Shown: positions 1-11,040 of the stretch, one piece after another | Position numbering within the stretch: position 1 is the first letter of the stretch | Layout: the number at the start of each line of letters is the position of its first letter | From: Astragalus membranaceus | Taxonomy: Eukaryota > Streptophyta > Magnoliopsida > Fabales > Fabaceae | Length of the DNA stretch: 64,000 nt | Assembly (NCBI GenBank): GCA_039519185.1 | Contig: CM076846.1 | Coordinates: 139,024,428-139,088,427, forward strand | Direction of reading: 5' to 3' | Made by a program: the position numbers and the translations under genes | The notes under the pieces: generated by a model | The model's database searches: none | Seen by the model: only the letters and a program-made list of their open reading frames with translations | What the model was told of the DNA's origin: nothing

Positions 1-816
1 GTTTATGAAAGGTTGCCACAGTTCTGCTCTTATTGTCATATTATTGGACACAATTTTTCCAATTGTAAGCAGGCTCATAGTAAACAGGAGCCACGTGTGC
101 AGCCCCCACTCAATAGGCAAGTTTGGGAGCCAAGGAGAAAAAACGTAATTGATGACATTAATGTTCGTGACATGCACGTGCCTGGCGCCGAGAAAGAACA
201 TCAGGTCAAAGGTAAGGCTACAACTAATGATACTGTTGTTATTGCTAACACTATTGATAATGGTGCAGGCAAAGATATTCAAAAGGACATTGGAGCTGGT
301 ATCGAAGCCACTGAGAGTGTGGGAAAAGATAATCACTCGAATCGTCCCAGAGATCTCATTTCTATTGAAGAGATCACCATCCCTAATCAGTTTGGTGGCC
401 CTAACAATATCCCTCATGATGATATTAATCCACTGCTTGGATTTATTTCTAATCATTTTGAAACAGGATCCCCAAGTGGTAGAGATCCAGCAATAACGAC
501 CCCTGATCAAATTTTAGCAGGTGACTCGCAAATGGAAGAAACCTTTGAGGTCGATAGAAACCGAGTCCAAGTGGTTGCAGACCAAGAAGCTGCTCAAGTT
601 GTGATAGATGATTTGAACATCCTTAAGCAGCCTTGGGCTGATGTTGTTGAGGAGGATGATAACTTGGAGCAAGATAATGCCCAGAATGATGAGGGATCCG
701 AATTTGAAATAGTTCGCACCAAGTCTCAAAAGAAAAAACAAAAACAACGCCAAAAGAAAGCTGTTACCCCAATTAAAACCCGTTCTAGGGCAGGATCTCA
801 AAGTCTTGCTCAATGA
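1..816 (+). CDS. LINE ORF1 protein, C-terminal part (zinc-knuckle RNA-binding)
   Basis: Open from the first base of the window to a TGA at 814-816, so it is partial at its 5' end. The first residues read VYERLPQFCSYC and contain a C-x2-C-x4-H-x4-C knuckle (CSYC...H...C). In plant LINE ORF1 proteins this follows a DUF4283 domain, which would lie upstream. The rest is acidic and low in complexity and ends in a basic Lys/Gln-rich stretch, consistent with nucleic-acid binding in the LINE ribonucleoprotein. The stop codon overlaps the ORF2 start as ATGA (813-816). The role is inferred from the family; no catalytic domain is visible. Confidence 0.85.
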   Translation, partial: VYERLPQFCSYCHIIGHNFSNCKQAHSKQEPRVQPPLNRQVWEPRRKNVIDDINVRDMHVPGAEKEHQVKGKATTNDTVVIANTIDNGAGKDIQKDIGAGIEATESVGKDNHSNRPRDLISIEEITIPNQFGGPNNIPHDDINPLLGFISNHFETGSPSGRDPAITTPDQILAGDSQMEETFEVDRNRVQVVADQEAAQVVIDDLNILKQPWADVVEEDDNLEQDNAQNDEGSEFEIVRTKSQKKKQKQRQKKAVTPIKTRSRAGSQSLAQ

Positions 817-3800
817 AGTGCTTATATTGGAATACAAGGGGCATGGCTAATCCCCCTACAAGATTAGCTCTTAAAAAGCTTTGTTCATCTAACAAGCCTG
901 ATTTCGTTTTTATCTCTGAGCCTTGGTGTTCTCTTGATGATTTCCCGCGCAGGTATTGGTCTAGCCTTGGTATGAAAGTCTTTGCTATTAATGACAGGAA
1001 TAATTTAACACCTAATCTTTGGTGTATCTGTATGGACAATTTCAATCCTACTATTATCGCTTGCTCAGATCAGCAAGTCTCTTTTACAGTGGAGGTCAAT
1101 AATGATACAGTAGGTATTTCTGCAATCTATGCTTCTTGTAACTATCTGGGCAGGAGATCACTTTGGCAGGATCTTTCTCTTCTTCAGCAAACTTATAAAA
1201 TCCCTTGGTGCTTTATTGGGGATTGGAATGCTGTTCTGGGCAGCCATGAATATAGAGGTAGTGGGACCCCCTCTAAAGCAGCCTGTGAAGACTTTCAGAA
1301 CTGGACCAATTTGAATAGCTTGATTCATCTGCCAACTAGGGGTGTTCAGTACACTTGGTCTAACGGTCGTAAAGGCCGGGCATTCACGGAGAAAAGGCTT
1401 GATCGAGCAATTTGCAATGACGCCTGCTTCACTTTTTACACAGGTATCTCTTGCTATACTCTTACTAAATCTAGATCTGATCATTTCCCTTTATTGCTTG
1501 ATCTTCAGACTACAGATGGGGCGCATCCCTCTTCTTTTAAATTCCTTCGCACTTGGGCAAGTCACCCTGACTGCCTGAATGTGATTAAGGAGGCTTGGCA
1601 ATCTCATGTTGTTGGATGCCCTATGGTGGTCCTCAATCAGAAGCTTAAAAACCTTAAGGTAAAGCTTAAGGCTTGGAATAAAGATGTCTTTGGGGACGTT
1701 AATATGAGGGTGCAGGTGGCGACCGCATCCCTAGATCACGTTCAAGCACAGATTGATAATGATGGCTATTCAGAGTTGTTAGAGGAGCAAGAAAAGGTCC
1801 ATCAGCTTGAGCTGCAGCAAGCTTTAGCTTCCCAAGAGGATTTTTGGCTCGAAAAATTTAGACTTAACTGGCACTTACATGGTGATCGCAACACAAAATT
1901 TTTCCATCAGGTGGTCAGAATCAGACATATTACCAAGCAAATAACTGCCCTAAAACATGGTGATGTTCTTCTTACTTCTCCGAATGAAATTGAATATCAT
2001 GTTGTTAATTATTTTGAGAATATTTTCGCCTCTAATAACCAGTGTCTTGATAATGGTATGGTGGAGGAGATTATCCCTAATCTTGTTACAGGTGAGGAGA
2101 ACAATATGCTCACCAGCGTTCCTAATAGGGAAGAGATCAAGCAGGCCATCTTTGCTATGAATGCTAACGGTGCCCCTGGGCCGGATGGCTTTGGTGCTTT
2201 CTTTTTTCAACAGTTCTGGGACATCATTGCGGAGGACACGGTGAACGCCGTCCAGCAGTTCTTCAGGCAGGGTTGGATGCTCCCGAACTTCAACTCTAAT
2301 TTGGTTGTCCTTATTCCTAAAGTCAACGGAGCCGACAGTATTGAGAAGTTTCGGCCTATAGCCCTTGCGAACTTCAAGTTTAAGATTATTACTAAGGTAC
2401 TTGCTGACCGTCTTTCAAAAATTGCTCCTCGTATTGTTTCATCTCAGCAGCGTGGCTTCATCCCCGGTAGAAATATATCGGACTGCATCTGCTTAACTTC
2501 GGAAGCCATTAATATGCTACATAATAGGGCTTTTGGTGGTAATATGGAACTCAAGGTTGACGTCAAGAAAGCTTTTGATACTCTGGATTGGAATTTCCTT
2601 CTTAGAGTCCTCAAGGCTTTTGGGTTTAATAGCAAATTCTGTGATTGGGTTAATGCTCTTTTACATTCTGCAAAGCTTTCAATCTCAGTCAATGGCAAGC
2701 CTTCTGGATACTTTAGCTGCAAGCGGGGTGTGCGTCAAGGGGACCCCCTCTCCCCCTTCTTTTCTGCTTGGCTGAGGAGGTTTTGAGCAGAGGCATCTCC
2801 CAGTTGGTGCATGATGGGGATCTCCAGTTAATTAATGGTCCTAGAGGCACTCAGGTTCCATCTCATACCCTTTATGCGGATGATATCATGATTTTTTGCA
2901 GAGCTTCGCTGAAAAATATTCATAGTCTTCTCAACTTCTTTACCAAGTATGGGGAGGCTTCTGGTCAGATTGTTAACTCCAATAAATCTACCGTTCATTT
3001 GGGCGCTGTTCCCAATCAACGGCAGTGTCACATTGCCGAGCTGTTGGGCTTCTCTATTGGCCAGCTACCGTTCACCTACTTGGGCATCCCCATTTTCAAA
3101 GGTAAGCCTAAAGCTGATTATTTAATGCCTATTGCTGACAAGATTAAAGCCAAGTTATCAGCTTGGAAAGCTTCGCTCCTCTCTATTGCCGGAAGAGCGC
3201 AGCTTGTCAAGTCGGTTGTTCAAAGTATGTTAGTGTACAGCTTCCTGATATACAAATGGCCTACCTCTCTGTTGAATACGGTCGATTCTTGGATCAGAAA
3301 TTTCATTTGGTCTGGTGACGTCAATCAGCGTAAAGTGGTTACAATGGCGTGGCATAAGGTTTGTAAACCAACCTCTGAGGGGGGTCTCGGGATTAGATCC
3401 CTTAAAGACACAAATAAGGCAGCCTGTCTTAAACTTAGCTGGGAACTCAGCATTTCCCAGAATAGCTGGGCTGTCTTATTAAGGTCCCGGGTTTTCAGAA
3501 ATAGGACTACGATCTCTTATCATATCAGTTCGTCGTTGTGGGGTACTTTGCGTGATCATTTATCCGATATCCATGAAAATTGCATATGGCAAATTGGTAA
3601 AGGTGACTGCATCAACTTTTGGATAGATCCGTGGATGTCGGACCCTCTGGTAAATCTCCTCAATGTCCCTGAGCATCGTCAGCACAATCTAAAGGCCCGT
3701 GTTTGTGACTTCATTCAGAATGGTCACTGGTGTATTCCAGCATCTCTTTCTAATATCTTCCCTCAGCTGGCTTCGCTCCTTCGCGAAAAAGATCTGCCTT

Positions 3801-4945
3801 CATTTGACTCTCAGGATCAACTGATTTGGAAAAACTCTACAGATGGTATGCTTACTTTCAAGACTGCTTATCTTCATTATAGGCCTATGGGGCAGCCTAT
3901 TAGGCGGTTCAAAAATATTTGGAGTAGTGTCATCCCGCCCTCCAAATCTCTTCTTGCCTGGCGTATCCTTCATAACCGTATGCCTACAGATGAGCAGCTT
4001 AAAAACCGTGGATGTGGAACTGTTTCCATTTGTAGTCTCTGTGAAGCAGAATATGAGACATCTTTGCACCTTTTCTGTGAGTGTTCTTTCGCTAAGAAAC
4101 TCTGGGACTGGCTTAGTGGTAAGCTATCAATTAATATTAATGTTTCCTCCCCGGAGACGATTTTTGAGGTTTGTCAGCGCCCTTGGTCGAACCAAGTGCA
4201 AGATGTTGTTACCGCCGCTGTTATTAACGTATTTTGGGCTATATGGCACACTCGGAATCAGATTCGTTTTGACAATAAGAAGATCTTGCCCACTCACATG
4301 AAGAACTTGATCACGGCAAATGTGAGCATTTCTGGTAATCTCAGCAAAGGCTCCACGTCAAACTCCATGCAGGATTTTTTTATTCTTAAGGCGTTTTCGG
4401 TTGATTGCAAGCCTCGTAAGGCTCCTACACCTATAGAGGTTATTTGGAAGTCCCCTCCTTGCTTGTGGGTTAAGTGTAATACAGATGGCACTGCTAGAGG
4501 TTCGCCTGGTTTAGCTGCTTGTGGGGGTATCTTTCGCGATAGTAATGCTGAATCTCTTGGTTGTTTCATGCTTCCTCTTGGTACAAAGTACGCTCTTCAT
4601 GCTGAGCTGGTTGGAATCATGGTAGCCATTGAAGTGGCTTTCCATAAAGGTTGGCATCGTTTATGGATTGAGAGTGATTCTCAGCTTGCTGTTATGGCTA
4701 TTTCATCTCATTCCATTGTGCCTTGGAGTATCCGCAACCGCTGGCTTAATTGCATGGGTCTTCTAAAATCCATGACTTTCAGTTGCACTCATATTTTTCG
4801 GGAAGGAAATCACTGTGCTGATAAGCTTGCGTCTCATGGAACTACCCTGTCTGGCTTCCAATGGTGGAATTCTATTCCCACTTTTATTCAGGATGATTTT
4901 AACCGTAATAGGGTTGGACTTCCTTCTTTTCGATTCAGCAAGTAA
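813..4945 (+). pseudogene. LINE ORF2 (endonuclease / reverse transcriptase / RNase H), frameshifted
   Basis: Two abutting frames encode one polyprotein. Residues 1-225 of the first part are an exonuclease-endonuclease-phosphatase endonuclease (WNTRG, SEPW, GDWN, SRSDHF motifs). Reverse transcriptase follows (FRPIAL, GFIPGR, KAFDTLDW, RQGDPLSP). The frame breaks near 2757-2768: one base is missing compared with the usual SPLLFCLAEE run, and reading resumes in another frame from about 2762. The second part has the catalytic YADD (about 2872-2883), the zf-RVT zinc region (HNRMPT...CSLC...H) and a C-terminal RNase H with the acidic residues in NTDG, HAEL, ESDS and the final DKLASHG. Reverse transcription of LINE RNA is known for the family; this copy could make it only if the frameshift were bypassed. 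Confidence 0.92.
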
Positions 4946-5129
4946 TTTCTGTAATTTTTGTTTGCAGGGGTTTTGGTTTATGTCCCCCCTTGCTTTTTGT
5001 ATTTTTGCTTTTTATTCTTTAATGAAATAGGGGGGAGTACTCTTTCCTTCTTGGTGTTTTTATCCCTAAGGAGGGTTTTGCATCAGAAGGTTTTAACGAG
5101 GCTCCTTTCCTTTTTGTTTAAAAAAAAAA
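4946..5129 (+). other. LINE 3' UTR and poly-A tail
   Basis: Pyrimidine-rich tail after the ORF2 stop. It contains AATGAAATAG-like sequence and ends in ten A residues (5120-5129), the normal 3' terminus of target-primed insertion. Confidence 0.75.
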
Positions 5130-7262
5130 GATGAAGCATTTATAATTTTGAATACATTGATAATGTTATTCAAAGAGAACAATAAAGGTGAGAGATTTTA
5201 TGCGAAGTCAAGATTTGCTCCTTCCTTGCTGAAACGAAAAAGGTTTTGTTTTTCGAAAATATTGCATAATTCTAATCAAATTATTATGGTCTAAATCCAA
5301 AATAGATAATCCCAAGGAATTCTGCGTTTAAGTTTCTTCATAAAATTTAAAGGATTGCAAAAACATATGTTTCATATCAGAACCAATGGACAGGAGCATA
5401 GTTTAATGACAGTATGACACAAAGAAGATATGGTCTATAAATAGAGAAAAAGTGCATTCTATTGAGCTCTAAAAACAATCACCTTATCAAGCGCACCTTT
5501 GAAAAAAGCTTCCTAGCTGCAGCCCTAGTGAACATCTTGAAACCACACTATGAATGTACAAAGTCAATTTCAGATCAAATAAAAACCAGCATCAAATATA
5601 CATAGCATTGGAGAGGCAGTGAAGCACTGAAAAAATAAAACATCAACAGGCATTTATGAAACAACCAAGCCTGGCAAAGCTTCAGTCACTATAGCAGTAT
5701 ATATGCCAGTCATAGAGTACCAAAATCATGATGCAAGGTCAAAAATAAATGAAGTAAGCAAATACACGCGTATCACGAACACCGGAACCATCAGCCATGA
5801 GAACCACAAGATGGAACCCCTTCATCAAAAAATTGCGATACCACTTCCTCTGCAGATATTAAGCTAAATTATTCAATCAAGATGATCTATGTGCATGACA
5901 GCAATAAAACAAAGAATGGAGAAGACCACACTTAACTGTACCCAAAGCTTTCTCCTCTAGATGAGCTCGTGACCCAAATACAACAACGGGGATGTCACAT
6001 ATTCTAAAGCCAGGATCACTACCATTTGAATCTTCATGATGAAATTCCTTTTCAGCAACAGCTCGAATCTGACAAAAGAACATCAGACAATGCACATCAA
6101 AATCTAGGACTAGAATTATAAATAAAAACATAATTACATGATCTGTTTAAACTGCACATCACAACCGGATTAAAAATGAATTCACTCTTAACAGCATCTC
6201 TAAATAGCAATCCAATATATCAATAGCAAAATCTGATTTTAAACCCATAACATTAGTGATAACAGGTGAATCAAATTTGATTAAAAGTGATATGTAGTGA
6301 AGGGATTTTAAAGAAATGAGGTGATAAAGGGGGGGGGGGGGGTACCTGAGTGCTGAAATAGAAAGGGTATGACACCCTAGTCGAAGAAGGCAAAGATTGA
6401 ATCAAAGGAAGGGGTCAACGAGAGGAAACGGAAAACCCTATTGAGAACCACGAAACCCTATTGAACAACCATGAAACCTTTGAGCACCATTAAATGTCTT
6501 CAGGCCAAGAGAGGGAGAGACATGGAAGATAGAGGGAGAGGGAGAGAAGGGCATACCAGTTTTCCACCACGGTGAACCGTGGCTGTTAGCCGGAGTGGTT
6601 GCGAACGTGAGGCGGAGGAAGAGGTGACTGGAAGAGGGGAATCACAAACTAACAGTAGAATCAACCAAAAAACAGATCTGAATCTCTTCCTTTCTCTTCG
6701 ATTTGAAGGAGTGGATGGCGGCGCACGGTGGTTGCGAGAATGAGGGCTGAGGCCGGAGTTGAGCTAGGGATTGGGGAAAGGTGAGTTTAGGGTTTCACCG
6801 AAGTTGAGGAGAATGGGGGCGTAGGGTGAGGGAGGAGTCGAGCACGACAGTGGGGAGTGTGGGTTGAGGTGAGGTGGTGGTGATTGAGATTGAGGGAGGC
6901 AGAACGGGGGATGAGGAGAGCGAGAGTGAGAGTGTGAGAGTGAGAATAGTGAAAGAGAAGATAGGGTGAGGAGAGTCAGCGAGAGTGTCAGAGTGAGAGT
7001 GTGAGAGTGAGAACGAGAATAGTAAAATAAACGGAGAGGCAGCATCGACTCTGGCCGATGCTAAAAATAATATTTAAAAATTAAGCATTTAACGTCCGCT
7101 ATTTCGAGAGTAGCGTCCGCCAGAGCTGACGCTAATTTTTTTTTCAACAGAAAATAAATTCGTGGGTTGCGTGGGTCAAGCCGACTCTAGGCAGACGCTA
7201 TTAGCGTGGGTATCGTGGCCGACGCTAAAATATGGACGCTAAAAACCCATTTTCTAGTAGTG
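5130..7262. mobile_element. CACTA (En/Spm) element, right-hand portion
   Basis: The sequence ends with TTTTCTAGTAGTG (7250-7262), the reverse complement of CACTACTAGAAAA, a classic CACTA terminus. The last about 220 bases hold several copies of TAGCGTC/GACGCTA in both orientations (for example near 7090, 7110, 7130, 7195, 7220 and 7235), the subterminal repeats to which CACTA transposases bind. The opposite end was not found and is probably left of base 1, in which case the LINE is nested inside. No transposase is visible here. A stretch between about 6500 and 7020 is GA/GT-rich, and a G-run lies at 6330-6342. Confidence 0.75.
5766..6068 (-). pseudogene. Host-gene fragment (two exons) inside CACTA element, family not recognised
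   Basis: Two minus-strand exons fit conserved splice sites. Exon A is 6068-5932, preceded by TTTTGTCAG and followed by GTGTGG. Exon B is 5847-5766, preceded by CTGCAGAG and followed by GTATTT. Joining them keeps the frame and gives about 73 residues, including IPVVVFGSRAHLEEKALG and KWYRNFLMKGFHLVVLMADG. The hydrophobic-strand pattern looks like a folded enzyme core, but I cannot name the family. A possible third exon (residues like MFTRAAARKLFSK) lies near 5515-5555. The position inside a CACTA end suggests transduplication by the transposon; an ordinary gene interrupted by the transposon is the alternative. Confidence 0.5.
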
Positions 7263-7989
7263 GGAGAAAAAGAAAAAGAGAAAAAATCAATGGAATTGGA
7301 ACTCACCCTTTTAATTCCGACCACCGTATACGGTGGTCGTTTCCCCAAAGTGCGTCGTCGTCACCCAAATCCACCGTCGCAAAACACCATAGCTCCGCCA
7401 GCATTCCCTTTCGTGCTCCCCAGCTACACCGTTGCCGCCCTCCCACGTGGTTGGTCGTCACCACGAATACAGCAGCGTCACAGCGCCACCGTCGCCGGCC
7501 ACGGGACGGCCGGTCAGTACTATCCCATCGTCACAGCTATCCTCTTCTTCTCCCTCTTGTTTTTCCTTTCATCCTCTCTCTCGCGAAGCTCTCATTTCCT
7601 CTCTCTTACAAAATTTTCTCTTTCCCTCTCCTTTTCGTTTTCCAGTGCGGCGCTGAGAATGGAAAGATGAATTAGGGTTCTGCAAAGTTTCCTCTTATAC
7701 ACCCCTTCTCATTTACTTATTTATTTTATTTTTAAATTTTTAACTCAGATTATTAATTACACCCACTCTGTTTCGTTATACACTCCCCCTGAAGGCCACT
7801 ACTTACAGGACCAGATCCAAAAACAAAACGGGTTTGGCTGCTAAACGCACCCCCCGTTTTTAGTACAACACTCCTTTTTATTAATTTTACCCCATTTTAC
7901 TATTTCACCCCTTTTTCATTTTTATTTAGTTCTTTTCAAAAAAAACAATTACTTTTACAAAAAACCTATAAAATAGATAAATATTTCAT
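7263..7989. other. Gene-free stretch
   Basis: Pyrimidine-rich DNA just outside the CACTA terminus. The open frames across 7206-7675 overlap in several phases, have a biased composition (Ser/Pro/His-rich) and resemble no family, so I treat them as chance. A fragment near 7840 (GCTAAACGCACCCC) recurs near 29540, which suggests dispersed repeat. Confidence 0.4.
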
Positions 7990-8410
7990 TTTCAAAAAAT
8001 ATAAATAGGGGACTAAGTCGACTGTACAGTCGGGTTAGTCTGCTTTTTAGGTCACTAATGAACCGTTACGGATCATGTCCTGAAATCCCTATTTAAAACA
8101 AACAATTTCTAAATTGAAATAAACACAAACACATTTTTTTTTCGACAAATCAAATTTTCAAAATAGGGGATTAAGTCGACTGTACAGTCGGGTTAGTCAG
8201 CGTTCTAGGAGGAGTGAGCCGTACGACTCAGTAATCCTAAAACCCCTATTTTAATAAAATCAAACCACCACACATCAAACCATTTTCCAAACTTCAAAAA
8301 CTCCATTTTCAGAAAATAGGGGACTAAGTCGACTGTACAGTCGGGTTAGTCATCGTTCTAGGGTGAATGAGCTGTACAGCTCAATAATCCTAAAACCCCT
8401 GTATTAAAAA
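7990..8410. repeat. Three related hairpin units (about 155-bp spacing)
   Basis: Three copies of a head that reads GGGGA(C/T)TAAGTCGACTG followed by TACAGTCGGGTTAGTC start at about 8009, 8167 and 8319. Each includes the perfect palindrome GACTGTACAGTC. Each unit opens with AAATAGGGG and closes about 90 bases later with a version of CCCCTATTT, so each can fold as a long hairpin. Tails differ between copies more than heads. Confidence 0.7.
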
Positions 8411-8599
8411 ACACCAACCAACAAACTTTTTCTAACCAAGAACTATGAGCTTTGATTTCTCCATCGCACCTGGAGATACGTAGGAGCAGGGGCCCACTCT
8501 TGTCAAGCACAAAAAAGTAAAATTTTATTAAGTCTTCTTTCTTTTCAATTCACAATAAAAGGGTAAAATAAACATTTTCAAAATTAATATTCTTTCCTA

Positions 8600-8815
8600 C
8601 AACTAATTAACAGGTAACCTTCCTTAGGAAGGATGTCGTGGGGTGCTAACATCTTCCCCGCGCATAACCGACTCCCGAACCCTTATCTGGTCTCAAGGAC
8701 CCTTATCCATTCCAAAAGGGATTTTCCATTGTTTGCCCTTAAACTAAACTTTGGTGGCGGCTTCGTTTTTGAACCTTCGAGGAATCCTCGCCCGGATTTT
8801 TCGGTCGCTACACTA
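8600..8815 (+). mobile_element. LTR fragment, Tat/Ogre-like Ty3/Gypsy
   Basis: The run from GGTAACCTTCCTTAGGAAGG through GGGTGCTAACATCTTCCCCG and CGACTCCCGAACCC to GGTGGCGGC resembles the conserved 3' part of LTRs in the Tat/Ogre lineage, recognised by memory of the family only. No partner LTR or coding region is attached. Confidence 0.45.
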
Positions 8816-10171
8816 GTTAATTTCGTAAACTGAAATTAACGAAACAGGGATGTTACACTTGTCGCCGGTTTTGACAGTGAAGATGGACCAGCTCAGGATC
8901 AGAAGAATAAAGGCCCTGACAACAGGACGCATGTCGTTCTGTATGGACCCTCTACTAACTATCTCCTGCAGCCACTCAAAACGGAAATATGGACCAGATA
9001 AACATGTGCTAGGTGGATGGCCTGATCAGTGGTGCAGAAGTAGGTGGAGCTCTGTAGTAGTTCCCCGTAATGGGTAGATGCAGCAAACAGGACACATCAT
9101 CCAAAGTAATCGTCATTTCACCAAATGGTAAGTGAAATGACAATGTCTCTGAGTGCCACCTCTCAAGAAAAGCAAACATCAGTGTTAGACTATCTGATAA
9201 CCTTAGAGGGGGGTGAATAAGGTTATGTGCAAAACTTTAATTCTTTTTCGGTTTTCAAAAACTTTTGCAATGCTTGTTTAAATCAAATGCGGAATCTGAG
9301 ATTTAAACTTATATGATGTATGTAAGCAGGCAGATCAGGCACAGTGAGATGTTACTATTTTCAATATTTACTGTAACCAGATAATTTTAACTAAACAGGC
9401 AGATCATGGAAAGTGTACTATTACGCTATTATCAGAGTTCAGAATAGACAGATATTATAAGCAGCGTAACAATAGACAGATCGGCGCAGTGATAGTAGAA
9501 TTATAAACAGATATAAACAGTAAATAAAGTAAAGAGAGAGGGATAGAGATACACCAGGAATTTTACGAGGTTCGGGATAAAAGCCCTACGTCCTCGGCCT
9601 CCGGCTTTGCAACCTTTGGACTTTTGCTGACAACCACTATATGAAGAATGTTTTACAAACAGGCAACTTCAAATAGTAAATCTCAATTCCCCCGAACTGA
9701 GAACCCGAGCACACAGCTAAGGATTTCAACATCGCTTCAATCTCCTGATTGAACCACCCAAGAGCACCTCCCAGGATTTCACTACCACTTCAATCTTCCC
9801 TGATTGAACGACCCAAGATTACCTCCCGGGATTTCAAACCAACTCAATCTCCTGATTGAGAGACCCAAGATTACCTCCCAGGATTTCAAACCAACTCAAT
9901 CTCCTGATTGAGAGACCCAAGATAACTTCCCAGGATTTCAAAGTGACCCCCACAATAGTAGATTACAATATAGAAGCTATGATCTAATCACCTCAGATAA
10001 TATGACAATATAATAGCTGAGAGAGATGAATGACTAGATCTATAAGAAATGATATGAAAGTGATAGCTCTATTTTTCTCTTTCTCAGATCTAGAAAATGT
10101 ATGTGAGAAGTAGAGAGATTTGTTGTAATTTTTCGTGTGGTTGAATGTCTGAAGAGTGTGAAGCACCTCCC

Positions 10172-10179
10172 TATTTATA
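10172..10179 (-). promoter_or_regulatory. LTR TATA box (left LTR)
   Basis: Minus strand CCTATAAATAGGGAGG; TATAAATA lies 48 bases downstream (in transcription sense) of the nearest AATCGATT element. Confidence 0.65.
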
Positions 10180-10226
10180 GGTTTAGAAAAACGTAAGATT
10201 TTAAGAAAACATTTAAAGAAATGATG

Positions 10227-10680
10227 AATCGATTGTTTGATGAAGTTAAAATGTTGATGAATCGATTCTTATCATTTTAGAAGACATAAGAATCGATTAT
10301 ATGGCTAGTTAAAAAATTGAGGAATCGATTCTTTACATATGGAGAACATAGGAATCGATTGTTTGTTTCTTTGGAAATAGGTAGGAATCGATTATGTAGC
10401 TTTAGGAAACAAAAGAATCGATTGTGAGTGAAGTGCACAAGCTTAGGAATCGATTCTTTGCTCCACAATAGATTGCCAAATCGATTTTATAGTCTTTTGA
10501 AATAGAAGGAAATCGATTCTTACCTTTTGCTTATGTATATGCATGTATCGATTACATACTTCAAACATAGGGCAAGGAAATTGATTCTTGGCCTATAGGT
10601 GAGCCTAAAATCGATTTCATAGCCTATATAAATTGTATAAATCGATTTCATAGCCATTGGAACAAAATAGAAAATGATTT
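10227..10680. repeat. Phased AATCGATT palindrome array (left LTR)
   Basis: Twelve exact AATCGATT sites start at 10227, 10260, 10291, 10323, 10353, 10386, 10416, 10448, 10479, 10511, 10609 and 10640. Degenerate members lie at 10546 (TATCGATT), 10579 (AATTGATT) and 10673 (AATGATTT). Gaps are 30-35 bases, mean about 31.8. Spacers differ widely while the 8-base core stays constant. Confidence 0.9.
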
Positions 10681-11026
10681 TTGATTTCCACAAAATCGTT
10701 TTTAGGTTTAGGTGCCACCTTATGCATGCATGCAAAAATATTTTTTCGAACCCTAATTTTGATGCATCATGCATGTTTTCAAAAGTCATCTCTCAGCTAC
10801 TAAAATGTCATAGACCTTAAGTGATAGGACCTTACATTGTGTCCTAAAGAAAGCGGATAAACAATTAGGTCTTCATCTTCAAAGGTGGCTTCTTCTCCAA
10901 GCTGCTCCACTTTAATGCTTCCTGCTTTTTGATTCCCGTCCTGTACTTCATTCAACTTGAACCATTAGTAGATAAGGTGTAATTTGTTATCATACAAAAC
11001 AAAGAGTGTTTGCCCTTGGTTCAACA

Positions 11027-11040
11027 AACTCCCCCTTTTT
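11027..11040 (-). other. Polypurine tract of Copia element
   Basis: Minus strand AAAAAGGGGGAGTT immediately upstream of the 3' LTR; expected primer for plus-strand DNA synthesis. Confidence 0.75.

Larger units (their letters stand above)
1..5129 (+). mobile_element. LINE (L1-type with RNase H), 5' end outside window
   Basis: Non-LTR retrotransposon in sense orientation. It shows, in order, the C-terminal part of ORF1 with a CCHC zinc knuckle, ORF2 with apurinic-type endonuclease, reverse transcriptase, zf-RVT zinc region and RNase H, then a 3' UTR of about 180 bases ending in an A-tract at 5120-5129. The order endonuclease-RT-zf-RVT-RNase H is typical of plant L1-like LINEs. The 5' end lies upstream of base 1, so target-site duplications cannot be checked. 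Only one clear lesion (a 1-base frameshift near 2757-2768) breaks ORF2, so the copy looks fairly young. It may sit inside the CACTA element whose right end is at 7262. Confidence 0.93.
9183..11026 (-). repeat. Copia 3' LTR (left copy)
   Basis: 1844 bases, TG...CA ends. In minus orientation this is the downstream LTR. It holds the AATCGATT array, a TATA box and, in the transcribed part (about 9716-9945), four to five 52-58-bp tandem units, most containing the hairpin TCAATC-TCCT-GATTGA. Confidence 0.93.

Noticed and set aside
7206..7675. Overlapping open frames of 154, 147 and 74 codons
   Set aside because: Three frames open at once in pyrimidine-rich DNA, biased composition and no family resemblance; chance.
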